Shown here one piece after another: positions 15,829 through 25,208 of a stretch of 64,000 nucleotides of DNA. Positions within the stretch are counted from its first letter, which is position 1; each line of letters opens with the position of its first letter. A program made the position numbers and the translations under genes. This stretch comes from an uncultured Lacticaseibacillus sp. GTDB lineage: Bacteria; Bacillota; Bacilli; Lactobacillales; Lactobacillaceae. The notes under the pieces were generated by a model. The model saw nothing but the letters and a program-made list of their open reading frames with translations. It was not told the origin of the DNA and did no database searches. The DNA lies in NCBI GenBank assembly GCA_934370925.1, contig CAKRNG010000005.1, forward strand, positions 1 through 64,000, in the 5' to 3' direction.

Positions 15829-16007
15829 ATAAAAAAATGAGGCTGCGCCAGAAGACGGTTTGGCCCCGGTATACAAGGCAGGCCCGGTGGAAATCCCGAA
15901 CTTAGGATTTCTACCGGGCCTGCCTTGTATGTTAGGGGGCAGTCTTTTGGCGCGCGACTGGATGTAACGTTCGTGTACTTTGGACTTCTGGCGCACCACT
16001 TTTTTAT
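15829..16007. repeat. Nested-palindrome element, copy A (partner 63350-63474)
   Basis: The ends are inverted repeats: 15829-15856 (ending GGCTGCGCCAGAAGAC) and the complement of 15982-16007. Inside is a long palindrome with arms 15871-15896 and 15905-15930 (25 of 26 paired, the odd one G-U) and an 8-base loop. The block GAGGCTGCGCCARAAGACSG-TTTGRCCCCGG is shared with the partner, but the inner palindromes are unrelated in sequence. It probably serves as terminator for the convergent trhA and ABC-F genes. Confidence 0.7.
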
Positions 16008-16008
16008 G

Positions 16009-17892
16009 TTAATTCACATAAGCATCCAATTCAACGTACCGGTCCAGCAATTCATCCTGCATCACCGTGAGTTCATCAAGTTCTGCTTGCAGCGTCCCGA
16101 GGCGGCCATAGTCATCCCCACACGTCTGCATTTCTGCGTTGATGGCTTCAATTCGTTCATCGATTTTGTCCATCTGTGGCATCAGCGTTTCGTATTCCTT
16201 TTGCTCCGCATACGTCAGCTTGACCTTCTGCTTAGGGGCAGCCGGCGCCGCTTCTGCCTTCTGAACTGTAACCTTCTCCTTGGCGGGGGCGGTCGTTTCA
16301 TCCTGACGGGCTAAATAATCCGTAAAGAGCCCCGCAACAGGCGTAATCGCACCATCCCCATCGAAAACCAGCAGACGGTCCGCCACTTTATCCAGGAAGT
16401 ACCGGTCGTGGGAAACGGTGATGACGGTTCCTGCAAAGTGGTCGAGATAGTCTTCAAGCACCGTCAACGTGGCGATATCCAAATCATTCGTTGGTTCGTC
16501 CAGTAACAAGACGTTCGGCTGGTGCATCAGGATTTGCAGCAGGTAGAGCCGGCGCTGTTCCCCACCGGACAACCGGTTAATCCGGGTGCCGTGACTCGCG
16601 CGCGAGAAGAGGAAATCATCGAGCAGTTGCGTCACACTTTGATGTTCGCCGTTCCCGTTCGTGACCCCTTCGCCAACCGCCTGCAAGTATTCAATCACCC
16701 GCATATCTTGATCCAATGGTGGCATCTGCTGGCGGTAGTACCCGAGGCGCACGGTGTCCCCAACGTCACAAATCCCCCCATCCAGCTTCAAGTCGCCGGA
16801 GAAGACATTGAGTAAGGAAGACTTCCCGGCACCATTCACCCCAGTAATCCCAATTCGCTGGTTCCGCTGAATGAGGAGTTCGAAGTGGGACAGGATTTGG
16901 TGGTCGCCGAGCTTCAGGCTTGCGTCGTGCAACTCAATAACCTTTTTCCCCAAACGCTGACCACCGATATCGATGGCCACCTTTCCGCGTTCTGGCGCAA
17001 CGGTGCCGGGCTTCATGGCGTCGAATCGCTTAATCCGCGCATTCTGCTTCGTGGAGCGTGCGTGCGCTCCCTCCCGCATCCAGGCCAGTTCGTGCTTATA
17101 GAGCTGTGCCTGCTTGTGGGCCGCCGACGTTTCCAATTCAATCTGCGCGGCCTTTTGTTCGACATAGGCCTGATAGTTACCAGGGAAAATGTTGAGCCGA
17201 CCGAGGTCGAGTTCGAAAATGCGGTTTGCCACCCGGTCAAGGAAATACCGGTCATGCGTTACGACCAGCAAGGCGCCCTTATACGCAGCCAGGTACTTTT
17301 CCAGCCAGGCAATGGAGTCAAAGTCCAAGTGGTTCGTTGGTTCGTCCAGAATCAGCAAATCTGGGTTCTCAATCAGCACCTGTGCGAGTCCCACACGTTT
17401 CTTCTGCCCCCCAGATAAAACCCCAATCTTCTGGGTTAAATCCGTCAGGTGCAACTGCGTCAGAATCGTCTTGATGTTCGTTTCCGCATCCCACGCATCC
17501 AACTGATCCATTCGCTGTTCCGCCCGTGTATAGCGGTCCTGCACCGTCTCGTCCATGGGTGCCAGCGTGTAAGCATCCAGTGCACGTTCATAGTCCCGAA
17601 TTGCCTGGAATACAGGCGAATCCCCACCGTAGACCGCGTCCATAATCTTGGCTTCGTTATCCAATGGTGGCTGCTGTTCAAGGAAGGAAATACTATAGTT
17701 CTTCGGTGTCTGGATTTCGCCCGCATCAAAGGCATCCGTTCCCGCAAGCCCCCGAAGCAGGGTGGTTTTCCCCGTTCCGTTGACCCCAATGAGCCCAATC
17801 CGATCGCCTTCGTTAATCAGAAAGTCAATCTGGCTCAGTAGTTGCTTATCCCCGTAAGCCTTACTAACGCCACTTGCCGTTAATGTTTGCAC
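16009..17892 (-). CDS. ABC-F family ATPase (Uup/YfmR-type translation factor)
   Basis: Two ATP-binding cassettes are in one chain with no membrane segments. Walker A GVNGTGKTT near residue 38, signature LSGGQKKR and DEPTNHLD form the first; GVNGAGKSS, LSGGEQRR and DEPTNDLD form the second. A C-terminal coiled coil of about 80 residues after an Ala/Lys-rich linker places it in the Uup-like branch, which acts on ribosomes or nucleic acid rather than in transport. It starts at GTG with GGAGGAAA. It is followed upstream by cca and a TPR gene, all on the minus strand. Confidence 0.88.
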   Translation of the reverse strand: MQTLTASGVSKAYGDKQLLSQIDFLINEGDRIGLIGVNGTGKTTLLRGLAGTDAFDAGEIQTPKNYSISFLEQQPPLDNEAKIMDAVYGGDSPVFQAIRDYERALDAYTLAPMDETVQDRYTRAEQRMDQLDAWDAETNIKTILTQLHLTDLTQKIGVLSGGQKKRVGLAQVLIENPDLLILDEPTNHLDFDSIAWLEKYLAAYKGALLVVTHDRYFLDRVANRIFELDLGRLNIFPGNYQAYVEQKAAQIELETSAAHKQAQLYKHELAWMREGAHARSTKQNARIKRFDAMKPGTVAPERGKVAIDIGGQRLGKKVIELHDASLKLGDHQILSHFELLIQRNQRIGITGVNGAGKSSLLNVFSGDLKLDGGICDVGDTVRLGYYRQQMPPLDQDMRVIEYLQAVGEGVTNGNGEHQSVTQLLDDFLFSRASHGTRINRLSGGEQRRLYLLQILMHQPNVLLLDEPTNDLDIATLTVLEDYLDHFAGTVITVSHDRYFLDKVADRLLVFDGDGAITPVAGLFTDYLARQDETTAPAKEKVTVQKAEAAPAAPKQKVKLTYAEQKEYETLMPQMDKIDERIEAINAEMQTCGDDYGRLGTLQAELDELTVMQDELLDRYVELDAYVN

Positions 17893-17907
17893 GACGATTT
17901 CCTCCGT

Positions 17908-19101
17908 TTATTCTGTCATTGTTTGTGCCGTTGCAAGCAGCACACTGGCGTCATTCGGCAACGCACCCGCAATCACCTGATCACGAACAGCTGCCAGAAT
18001 ACGTCCAAGTGCCGGTCCAGGTTTCATCCCCGAATCCATCAGCATCTTGCCCGTCAACGCAAGCTCACGCGCGTCATGAATCGGTAGCGCCGCATACCGT
18101 ACCTGCCAGGATGCCACGTCGACCGTCGTCTGCAAGTATGTCGCCGCCGTTGCCGCCGCGGTGACGCCCGCTTGCCCCGCGAGATAAAGGTCTGCGGGCG
18201 TCACATCGTCTACCAGTACCTTGAGGAGTAACGCAACTGCGCGTGCCACCACACTTGTCAGTTCATTAGGTTGCTTCCATGCCTTCAAAAACGTCTGTAC
18301 GGGCACGTCAAGGACTGCGGTGAGCAACGTCCACGCACTCGCCTCATCCGGCAACTGACGGTCAGGCAACGTAGCGAGTGTCCGCAGCTGGGGTTCAGTT
18401 CCCGCAAGCATCGGACAATAGGTGTGCAACCCTGCATCAATCATGCTGGTCAAGCCGGCACGTCGATTGATTCCCAGTAATAGCCGGCCAAACTCCGTCG
18501 CAATACGTTCCACCGCGATGTGTTGCAGCAGTGCCGCATTATCCCGCAACGCAGCTGCCGTGTTCGCCTCCAAGCGGAACCCAAGCTGGCTCTCAAACCG
18601 CACCGCCCGCATCATCCGTAAGGCGTCCTCATGAAAACGGTCCTGTGCATTCCCAACCGCCCGTAACACATGGACATCAAGGTCAGCAAGGCCCGCAAAG
18701 TTATCGATAATTTCCCCATCATGTCGCGCAGCCAACGCGTTGATTGTGAAATCACGGCGCAATTGATCCTGCTTCAGCGATCGAACAAAAGTGACCTGGT
18801 CGGGACGGCGAAAATCTTGGTAGCCCGTCTCCGTCCGGAAAGTCGTCACCTCGTATCCCGTCCCGTGGTCCATCACCATCACCGTCCCGTGCTGAATGCC
18901 AGTGTCCACGGTGCGCCGAAACAACCCCTTCACCTCTTCAGGATAGGCCGAAGTCGCAATATCCACGTCATGAATAGGCAAGCCCAGTAGCGCATCCCGC
19001 ACACAACCGCCAACAAAATAGGCCTCAAACCCCGCATCCTCAATTCGCTTTAAGATGGGAATTGCTGCTTGAAATTCTGGGTGGGTTAAATCAACGTCCA
19101 C
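17908..19101 (-). CDS. cca: CCA-adding tRNA nucleotidyltransferase
   Basis: It adds or repairs the 3' CCA of tRNA. The nucleotidyltransferase head is clear: [13 protein letters not shown] near residue 29, the metal-binding Asp pair in HDVDIATSA, the [10 protein letters not shown] segment, and the [18 protein letters not shown] motif of the neck domain. Length 397 is normal for a class II enzyme. The start is GTG after AGGAGGA. It is co-oriented with the TPR gene upstream (19 bases apart) and ABC-F downstream (15 bases). Confidence 0.93.
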   Translation of the reverse strand: MDVDLTHPEFQAAIPILKRIEDAGFEAYFVGGCVRDALLGLPIHDVDIATSAYPEEVKGLFRRTVDTGIQHGTVMVMDHGTGYEVTTFRTETGYQDFRRPDQVTFVRSLKQDQLRRDFTINALAARHDGEIIDNFAGLADLDVHVLRAVGNAQDRFHEDALRMMRAVRFESQLGFRLEANTAAALRDNAALLQHIAVERIATEFGRLLLGINRRAGLTSMIDAGLHTYCPMLAGTEPQLRTLATLPDRQLPDEASAWTLLTAVLDVPVQTFLKAWKQPNELTSVVARAVALLLKVLVDDVTPADLYLAGQAGVTAAATAATYLQTTVDVASWQVRYAALPIHDARELALTGKMLMDSGMKPGPALGRILAAVRDQVIAGALPNDASVLLATAQTMTE

Positions 19102-19120
19102 GAGCGAGTCCTCCTAAAAA

Positions 19121-20386
19121 TTACAAATCTTGTTTTAATTCATCAAGCCGGTCTTGCGCATCGTCGTCATCAGGCTGAAGTGCCACAAGCCGCGTCAACG
19201 CCGCTGTTTCTTCAGCCCGCGCCCCGGTTGTGCGGAAAAAGCCCGCAATCTCGCGCAAGAAGTCCGGCCGATCCTGGAACGTGCGGAATGCCAGCAAATA
19301 GTTCGAACGTGCTTGTGCATCGTTTTCCACCTGCTCGTAAGAACGCGCCAGGTTCCAGTACAGTTGCGGGTCACTTTCGCCGCTTGCGTCTAGATCACCC
19401 AAGTAATCAATGTTCTCCTGATGGCGCCCAGCATGCAACAAGAAGTTCGACCATGCCAAAACATAATGCTGGTTATCTGGTTCCAGATTCAGTGCACCGC
19501 GAAGGAACCGTTCGCCCAGTGCGTCATCCTGCTGTGCCAAGGCCAGCTCCGCCCCAATGCTGAACAGTTCGGGATTCGTATCGTCGTGTGCCAGTCCCGT
19601 TTGGATTGTCATCAGCGCTGCATCCGGCAAACCCAACTGCCGCTGTGCCTGCGCCAACGGAAGATAGGCGTTCGTGTAACTTTCATCCGCGTCCAGAACT
19701 GCCTGGAACGCATCGGTCGCACGCTGCGCTTCTTCCAATTGTACGTACAGGCCCCCCAACTGGAATCGGTCATCGATTGGTAGGTGGTCCTCACCCACTT
19801 CCTGGTAGACGCTCACGGCATCTTCAAACCGTCCCGTCTGCGCCAAACTCTCCGCATAACGCAACCGGACATTAACACCCGCAATGGTCGTTTCATCCAT
19901 ATCCAACAGCTCAAGGTAAGCCGCAGCTGCCTGGGTAAAGTGCCCCCACGTAAACTGCAATTCACCGAGCGCAAAAACAATCACGGGTTCATCGGGTGCG
20001 AGTTCACGTGCCTGGGTGAGTTTCTGCAAACTGACTTCATAGAGCCCTTGCGTTTGGTAAACATCCGCTGTCGCCATGAGTGCCTGCACGTATGCGGGAT
20101 TCTCCGGGGTAATCCGTTCTAGGTAGGTCAACGCCTGGTCCGTATCCCCATCAGAAACCGCAATATCAGCCAGTGCCGTCAGAATGTCGCCGTCATCAGG
20201 GTAATGGCCCAGTAATTCTTGATAGAGGCGCTTGGCCTGACCGGTAAAGCCCATCGCGTAGAGTTCCTCAGCCAGGTTAAATTTCGTTTCGTCATCTTCA
20301 TTTTCAAGCACTTGCCGAAAAAGGTCACGTGACTGATCAACGTTCCCCTTCTCCAATGCATCAAGCATTTGTTCTGCGTAATTCAT
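19121..20386 (-). CDS. Tetratricopeptide-repeat protein
   Basis: The 421 residues consist almost entirely of TPR-like helix pairs, for example AKRLYQELLGHYPDDGDILTALADI near residue 55 and AYVQALMATADVYQTQG. There is no signal peptide or enzymatic domain, so it is a cytosolic scaffold. TPR genes occur beside cca and hup in many lactobacilli, but their partner is unknown. ATG 20386 is chosen because GGAGG lies 8 bases upstream; the TTG just before it is less well placed. Confidence 0.82.
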   Translation of the reverse strand: MNYAEQMLDALEKGNVDQSRDLFRQVLENEDDETKFNLAEELYAMGFTGQAKRLYQELLGHYPDDGDILTALADIAVSDGDTDQALTYLERITPENPAYVQALMATADVYQTQGLYEVSLQKLTQARELAPDEPVIVFALGELQFTWGHFTQAAAAYLELLDMDETTIAGVNVRLRYAESLAQTGRFEDAVSVYQEVGEDHLPIDDRFQLGGLYVQLEEAQRATDAFQAVLDADESYTNAYLPLAQAQRQLGLPDAALMTIQTGLAHDDTNPELFSIGAELALAQQDDALGERFLRGALNLEPDNQHYVLAWSNFLLHAGRHQENIDYLGDLDASGESDPQLYWNLARSYEQVENDAQARSNYLLAFRTFQDRPDFLREIAGFFRTTGARAEETAALTRLVALQPDDDDAQDRLDELKQDL

Positions 20387-20471
20387 CAAGGATGCCTCCT
20401 GTTGTTAGCCGTTTTCTGCAATATGCGTCCAGTTACTACCTTACCGCAAATCAAGGATTTCTGCACGAAAA

Positions 20472-20505
20472 AAGGGCTTCAAGACGCGAACGTCTCAAAA
20501 CCCTT
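20472..20505 (-). terminator. Intrinsic terminator of hup
   Basis: Imperfect arms AAGGGCTTCAAGACG and CGTCTCAAAACCCTT with a CGAA loop are followed on the minus strand by TTTTTT, just past the hup stop. Confidence 0.75.
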
Positions 20506-20529
20506 CTCGTTATGCTACATCTCCGTTAA

Positions 20530-20805
20530 TTACTTAACGGCGTCCTTCAATGCCTTACCAGGCTTGAATGCTGGAACCTTGGATGCAGGAATTTCGATTT
20601 CGGCACCGGTCTGTGGGTTGCGGCCCTTGCGTGATGCGCGTTCGCGTACCTCGAAGTTACCAAAACCAATCAGTTGTACCTTGTCGCCCTTAGCCAGACT
20701 GTCCTGGATGGATGCGAAGACTGCATCTACTGCAGCCGTTGCGTCCTTCTTGGTCAAACCAGTTGAAGTAGCAACGCTATCGATAAGCTCTGCTTTGTTA
20801 GCCAT
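20530..20805 (-). CDS. hup: DNA-binding protein HU
   Basis: The 91 residues are the standard HU length. The N-terminal [12 protein letters not shown], the [21 protein letters not shown] beta-arm start and the terminal [13 protein letters not shown] are typical. It compacts and bends chromosomal DNA as a dimer. It has a strong GGAGGTG and its own promoter (20883-20911), consistent with high expression. Confidence 0.97.
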   Translation of the reverse strand: MANKAELIDSVATSTGLTKKDATAAVDAVFASIQDSLAKGDKVQLIGFGNFEVRERASRKGRNPQTGAEIEIPASKVPAFKPGKALKDAVK

Positions 20806-20882
20806 ATTATTTCACCTCCGTCAATTAGATGCGTGAACACCCAAAATGCCCACTAAATGTGTGGTTCAAGAATGAGGAAATA

Positions 20883-20911
20883 ATGATAGCCGAAGCATCA
20901 CCATTTCACAA
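20883..20911 (-). promoter_or_regulatory. Promoter of hup
   Basis: Minus-strand TTGTGA (20906-20911) and TATCAT (20883-20888) are separated by 17 bp. This leaves a leader of about 70 nt before the start codon. Confidence 0.6.
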
Positions 20912-21036
20912 CTAAAAATATCACAGGAACAGCGTCATATCAAGGGTTTCCGCGCTTTTTTGTTGTTAAAAGCGTGAAATATCACGCAACTGTCATATAA
21001 ATCGTAAATCACACGAAACAACTTAAAATTCCTAAA

Positions 21037-22344
21037 CTACTGGCGACTCCGCGCAATTAAATGAATTGGCGTTCCCGTGAAGTCAAAGGTGTCGCGTAGC
21101 TGGTTTATGAGAAAACGCTGATAGGAAAAATGAAGCAAATCTGGATCATTCACAAACACAATGAACGTAGGTGGCTTGATGGCAACCTGCGTCATGTAGT
21201 AAATGCGCAGTCGCTTCCCGTTAACGGTTGGCGTTGGCGTTACCAGCAAGGCATCGTTCAGCACATCGTTCAGCACGCTGCTCTGAATGCGACGTGACTG
21301 GTTTTCAGCTGCCTGAATGATAAGCGCAGGAATGTTGCTTAAACGCTGATGGGTCTTCGCGGAAACGAAGATAATTGGTGCGTAATCCAGATACTGGAAT
21401 TCACTCCGCACGAGGTTCTCAAAATCGCCCATCGTGTGTGTATCCTTCTCCAACGTATCCCACTTGTTCACGACAATAATCACGGCGCGACCAGCTTCGT
21501 GCGCGTAACCCGCAACCCGCTTGTCTTGTTCGCGAATCCCCTCTTCAGCGTTCAGAACCATGAGCACCACGTCGGAGCGATCAATCGCCCGCATGGCCCG
21601 CAGCACTGAATACTTTTCCGTTGCTTCATACACCTTCCCGCGCTTACGCAGGCCGGCTGTATCAATCATGGTGAAGTCGGTTTCATCCGCATTGAACTTT
21701 GTATCGATGGCATCCCGCGTTGTGCCTTCCATAGAAGAAACAATCACACGATTCTCACCCAAGATGGCGTTCACGAGTGATGACTTCCCAACGTTTGGCC
21801 GCCCAATCAGGGAGAACTTGATGGAATCATCATCTTCGTTATCGTCTTCTTCAGGGAACTTAGCGAAGACGGCATCCAGCACGTCCCCAAGGCCAATCCC
21901 GTGCGTCCCGGACAATGGCAATGGTTCGCCAAAACCAAGACTGTAGAAATCAAAGACTTCATTACGTCGTTCTGCATTATCGACTTTGTTCACTGCCAGA
22001 ATGACCGGCTTGTCTGCACGGTACAAAATCTGGGCTACGCGTTCGTCCGCATCGGTTACCCCATTCTCAACGTTTACAATAAACAGAATGACGTCCGCTT
22101 CGTTAATCGCGATTTCTGCCTGTTCGGTAATCTGCGTCACAAGTGGCGCGTCACCGATATCAATCCCACCGGTATCAATCACGGCGAACTCACGGGCCAA
22201 CCAGGTTGCACGACCATACAAACGGTCACGCGTCACACCTGGGGTATCCTCAACAATTGCCTGGCGCGTCCCGACAATACGGTTAAAGATGGTCGACTTA
22301 CCTACGTTGGGGCGGCCGACAATTGCCAAAGTTGGCAAACTCAT
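21037..22344 (-). CDS. der: Ribosome-assembly GTPase Der (EngA)
   Basis: It is a double-GTPase needed for 50S subunit maturation. Two G domains are seen: GRPNVGKST near residue 9 with DTPGVTRDR, and GRPNVGKSS near 184 with [10 protein letters not shown]; each has an NKxD (NKVDN, NKWDT). A KH-like C-terminal domain ([16 protein letters not shown]) completes the 435-residue protein. Between the domains is an acidic linker [10 protein letters not shown]. It lies downstream of the S1-protein gene with a terminator hairpin between. Confidence 0.96.
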   Translation of the reverse strand: MSLPTLAIVGRPNVGKSTIFNRIVGTRQAIVEDTPGVTRDRLYGRATWLAREFAVIDTGGIDIGDAPLVTQITEQAEIAINEADVILFIVNVENGVTDADERVAQILYRADKPVILAVNKVDNAERRNEVFDFYSLGFGEPLPLSGTHGIGLGDVLDAVFAKFPEEDDNEDDDSIKFSLIGRPNVGKSSLVNAILGENRVIVSSMEGTTRDAIDTKFNADETDFTMIDTAGLRKRGKVYEATEKYSVLRAMRAIDRSDVVLMVLNAEEGIREQDKRVAGYAHEAGRAVIIVVNKWDTLEKDTHTMGDFENLVRSEFQYLDYAPIIFVSAKTHQRLSNIPALIIQAAENQSRRIQSSVLNDVLNDALLVTPTPTVNGKRLRIYYMTQVAIKPPTFIVFVNDPDLLHFSYQRFLINQLRDTFDFTGTPIHLIARSRQ

Positions 22345-22366
22345 GTGTATCCCTTCCTTCCAAACA

Positions 22367-22394
22367 AAAAAGTTGAGCCAAGGCTCAACTTTTT
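22367..22394. terminator. Intrinsic terminator between the S1-protein gene and der
   Basis: Perfect arms AAAAAGTTGAGCC (22367-22379) and GGCTCAACTTTTT (22382-22394) with a 2-base loop. The hairpin may only partly terminate, since der has no obvious promoter of its own in the remaining 20 bases. Confidence 0.75.
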
Positions 22395-22415
22395 GCTTAT
22401 CGCATCAAATTAGGT

Positions 22416-23684
22416 TTAGTCCTTAGCGGCGTCCTTCAGAGCGTCACCGAGAATGTCACCAAGGGAGAAGCCGGAGTCGTCCTGCTGGTATTCAGCTGGG
22501 ATCTGGGTGTGGCTTCCACCTTCACGACGGCCACGGCCGCCACGGTTGTTGCTGCTGTTGTTGCTACGACGTGGCTGGTCGTTGCTTTCGCTGCTACCAG
22601 CAGGTGCTTCGGTGAGCGCCTTGATGGAAAGCTGCAAACGGTGTGCGGAAGGGTCAACAGAGAGAACCTTGACCTGAACTTCCTGGCCTTCAGAAAGAAC
22701 TTCCTGAGGCGTGCCGATGTGTTCGTGTGAAATCTGGGAAATGTGAACCAGACCTTCAACACCTGGGAATACTTCGACAAATGCACCGAATGTGGTCAAA
22801 CGACGAACGGTACCAGTGAGCGTTGCGCCCTCTGGAGCCTTGTCTTCGATGTCATCCCATGGTTCTGGAAGGGCTGCTTTGATGGAAAGGCTGATACGGT
22901 TCTTCTCTTCATCGAGGTTCAGAACCTTAACCTTAACATCTTCGCCAACCTTCAGAACATCACTAGGCTTGTCAACGCGGTCGAAGGAAATCTGGGAAAC
23001 GTGTACCAGACCGTCAACGCCACCAAGGTCAACGAATGCCCCGAAGTTCGTGAGACGAGCAACCTTACCTTCAAGAACGTCGCCAACAGCAAGCTTGCCG
23101 AAGATTTCCTTGCGGGCTTCTGCCTTGCTTGCTTCAACAACTGCACGGTGAGAAAGGATGAGACGGTTTTCGGTTGCATCAATCTCAACAATCTTGAATT
23201 CAAGTTCCTGGCCCTTGTACTGGTTCAGGTCTTCAACGAAGTGGTCTGCTACCATGGATGCTGGAACGAATCCACGCACGCCAGCGTTGACAACCAAACC
23301 ACCCTTAACTACGGAAGTTACAGGTGCGGTAATGGTGTTACCAGCTTCGTATTCCTTCTGAATGTCAGCCCAAACCTTCTGAGCTTCCAGGCGCTTCTTG
23401 GAAAGCAGGTACTGCCCGTTTTCCTTATCCTTACCAATCGTGCTGATAACCACAAGTTCAAGTTCGTCACCGATCTTAGCTTCTGCGTGGATATCGTCGA
23501 CTGGCTGAGTACTTAATTCCTTAAGTGGCACAACCCCTTCAACACCGGTACCTTCGATGCCGACTGTCAGCTGCTTGTCCTCGATTGCAAGAACCTCTGC
23601 CTTGACCACGTCACCGACTTTAACCGTGCTGACGCTGTTCAGTGCGTCTGCCATTGTTTCTGGGTTTACGCTGTTTTCACTCAT
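22416..23684 (-). CDS. rpsA: S1-domain RNA-binding protein (30S ribosomal protein S1-like)
   Basis: The 422 residues contain four S1 OB-fold repeats; the third and fourth are clearest (GKVARLTNFGAFVDLGGVDG near 205 and GTVRRLTTFGAFVEVFPGVEG near 290). The C-terminal tail is Asn/Arg/Gly-rich (RGGRGRREGG) and may add RNA affinity. Low-GC Gram-positives carry this shorter S1 homologue rather than the six-domain enterobacterial form. It follows cmk, the conserved cmk-rpsA order. A strong AAGGAGG precedes the start. Confidence 0.92.
   Translation of the reverse strand: MSENSVNPETMADALNSVSTVKVGDVVKAEVLAIEDKQLTVGIEGTGVEGVVPLKELSTQPVDDIHAEAKIGDELELVVISTIGKDKENGQYLLSKKRLEAQKVWADIQKEYEAGNTITAPVTSVVKGGLVVNAGVRGFVPASMVADHFVEDLNQYKGQELEFKIVEIDATENRLILSHRAVVEASKAEARKEIFGKLAVGDVLEGKVARLTNFGAFVDLGGVDGLVHVSQISFDRVDKPSDVLKVGEDVKVKVLNLDEEKNRISLSIKAALPEPWDDIEDKAPEGATLTGTVRRLTTFGAFVEVFPGVEGLVHISQISHEHIGTPQEVLSEGQEVQVKVLSVDPSAHRLQLSIKALTEAPAGSSESNDQPRRSNNSSNNRGGRGRREGGSHTQIPAEYQQDDSGFSLGDILGDALKDAAKD
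22509..22580. other. Low-complexity coding segment (Asn/Arg/Gly tail) of the S1-like gene
   Basis: The 3' part of the S1-like gene is built of repeated AAC/CGT/GGT-type codons encoding SNNRGG and RRGG blocks. It explains the long open shadow frames seen on the other strand here. Confidence 0.55.
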
Positions 23685-23769
23685 GCCAAAAAATCCTCCT
23701 TAACGACTATCATCAAATGTTAGTATACCCGAATTCAAACTTAAATACCACCATAAAGGCGAAATAGTT

Positions 23770-24432
23770 TTAGGCTTCGCGTTCTGCCTTTAATGTCATA
23801 ATTTTTTCGACCACTTCATCGATGGTCATGTGGGTTGTGTCCAGCAAAATTGCGTCATCCGCCTGCCGAAGTGGTGAGGTTGCACGGGTCGAATCCTTAT
23901 GATCACGCGCCGCAATTTCTTCTTCGAGGGTTTCGATTGAAACATCAATCCCCTTCTCCTTGTTATCCAAGAAACGACGACGGGCACGTTCTGCAACGCT
24001 CGCAATCATGAAGACCTTCAGTTCAGCATCTGGCAAGACGGTCGTTCCGATATCACGCCCATCCATCACGATGTTGCCTTCAGCCGCAATATCGCGCTGC
24101 CATGCCGTCAAGTTCTCACGGACCGCTGGGATTGCGGCAACGGCACTGGCATTATTCGTCACATCTTCCTGACGAATCGCCAATGAAACATCCGCATCAT
24201 TCATGTAGACCAATTGGCCATCCGCTGTCGGTACGAATTTCAATGCCATCTCTGGCAACAAGGCAGTCACCGCATCCGCATCATCCGGTGCAACACCACG
24301 ACGTAATGCCATCAGTGTTACTGCGCGATACATCGCGCCCGTGTCACAGTAAACGTAACCTAACTTCTTTGCGACCAATTTCGCAATGGTACTCTTGCCA
24401 GCGCTTGCCGGTCCATCAATTGCAATCTGCAT
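23770..24432 (-). CDS. cmk: Cytidylate kinase
   Basis: It phosphorylates CMP and dCMP. The P-loop GPASAGKST is at residues 7-15, followed by GYVYCDTGAMYRAVTL and DGRDIGTTVLPDA, the CMP-binding motifs. The 220 residues match the short-type enzyme. ATG 24432 is chosen because GGAGG precedes it; the longer frame has none. The gene lies directly upstream of the S1-like gene. Confidence 0.95.
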   Translation of the reverse strand: MQIAIDGPASAGKSTIAKLVAKKLGYVYCDTGAMYRAVTLMALRRGVAPDDADAVTALLPEMALKFVPTADGQLVYMNDADVSLAIRQEDVTNNASAVAAIPAVRENLTAWQRDIAAEGNIVMDGRDIGTTVLPDAELKVFMIASVAERARRRFLDNKEKGIDVSIETLEEEIAARDHKDSTRATSPLRQADDAILLDTTHMTIDEVVEKIMTLKAEREA

Positions 24433-24478
24433 AACAACCTCCAAAAACTTTTTGTGCAAATTAGCCTGAACACAATTA

Positions 24479-24500
24479 AAGGCAGGAGTTCTCCCGCCTC
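24479..24500 (-). terminator. Probable terminator of the LysM-protein gene
   Basis: Arms AGGCAGGAG and CTCCCGCCT (one mismatch), with a short T-rich tail on the minus strand. Confidence 0.5.
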
Positions 24501-24526
24501 ATCATTGCTTCATTCTATCAGTTATC

Positions 24527-25153
24527 CTACTTAACCTTCAATACCTGGCCAGGTGTTACCGTAATGCTTGACCCCATACCGTTCAGCGCCTGAATCTCGC
24601 TCAGCGTCATCCCGTGGTTTGCCGCAATTCGGTACAAGTTGTCCCCTGACTGCACGGTGTAAGTGCTCGTCGCGGTTGAACTACTACTACTACTGCTGCT
24701 TGCCGTGCTGGTGCTACTGGATGATGCAGCGGAACTGACAGCTGAGCTCGAGGAACTAACAACACTCGAAGAAGAAGCCTTTTCGCTGGAAGAAACGGCC
24801 TTACTGCTTGAGGAAGAAGCCTTCTTCGAGGAGGAACTCGACTTCTTGCTGGAAGAAGCGATATCCTTCACGGATCTACTCTTACTCGTCACGGAGATAC
24901 GCGTTGGGGTTTCCGAGGCGTTCTCCATCCGTTTATTCACGGCTGACCACACGATTGGAATCAGGAACACAAGGACAAGGATCAACCCGAGGGCTGCCGT
25001 TAGAATCGTGTTTCCTCGCGTATGCTTGCGTTTCTGCACACGTGAAAAACTTCCGTCATCGTCACGATCATCTTCAAACTGTTTGTTCCAGGGCGCTTCA
25101 GTATGCTCCTGGTTACTCTTGGCGGTATCTTTATCTGTTGGTCGCTTTGGCAC
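24527..25153 (-). CDS. Membrane-anchored LysM-domain protein (YpbE-like)
   Basis: The protein has a charged cytoplasmic N terminus, one membrane helix (ILTAALGLILVLVFLIPIVW, about residues 50-69), a Ser-rich extracellular stalk of some 70 residues, and a C-terminal LysM domain (YTVQSGDNLYRIAANHGMTL) that binds peptidoglycan. Start is GTG 25153 with GGGGAGG eight bases upstream, giving 208 residues. In Bacillus a LysM protein (YpbE) also sits beside recQ/recS, so the pairing is conserved. The Ser stalk is a likely site of length variation between strains. Confidence 0.85.
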   Translation of the reverse strand: MPKRPTDKDTAKSNQEHTEAPWNKQFEDDRDDDGSFSRVQKRKHTRGNTILTAALGLILVLVFLIPIVWSAVNKRMENASETPTRISVTSKSRSVKDIASSSKKSSSSSKKASSSSSKAVSSSEKASSSSVVSSSSSAVSSAASSSSTSTASSSSSSSSTATSTYTVQSGDNLYRIAANHGMTLSEIQALNGMGSSITVTPGQVLKVK

Positions 25154-25208
25154 AACAATGCCTCCCCAAATTTGTCTGGATTCATTGTAGCACATGGACG
25201 GGCCACAA

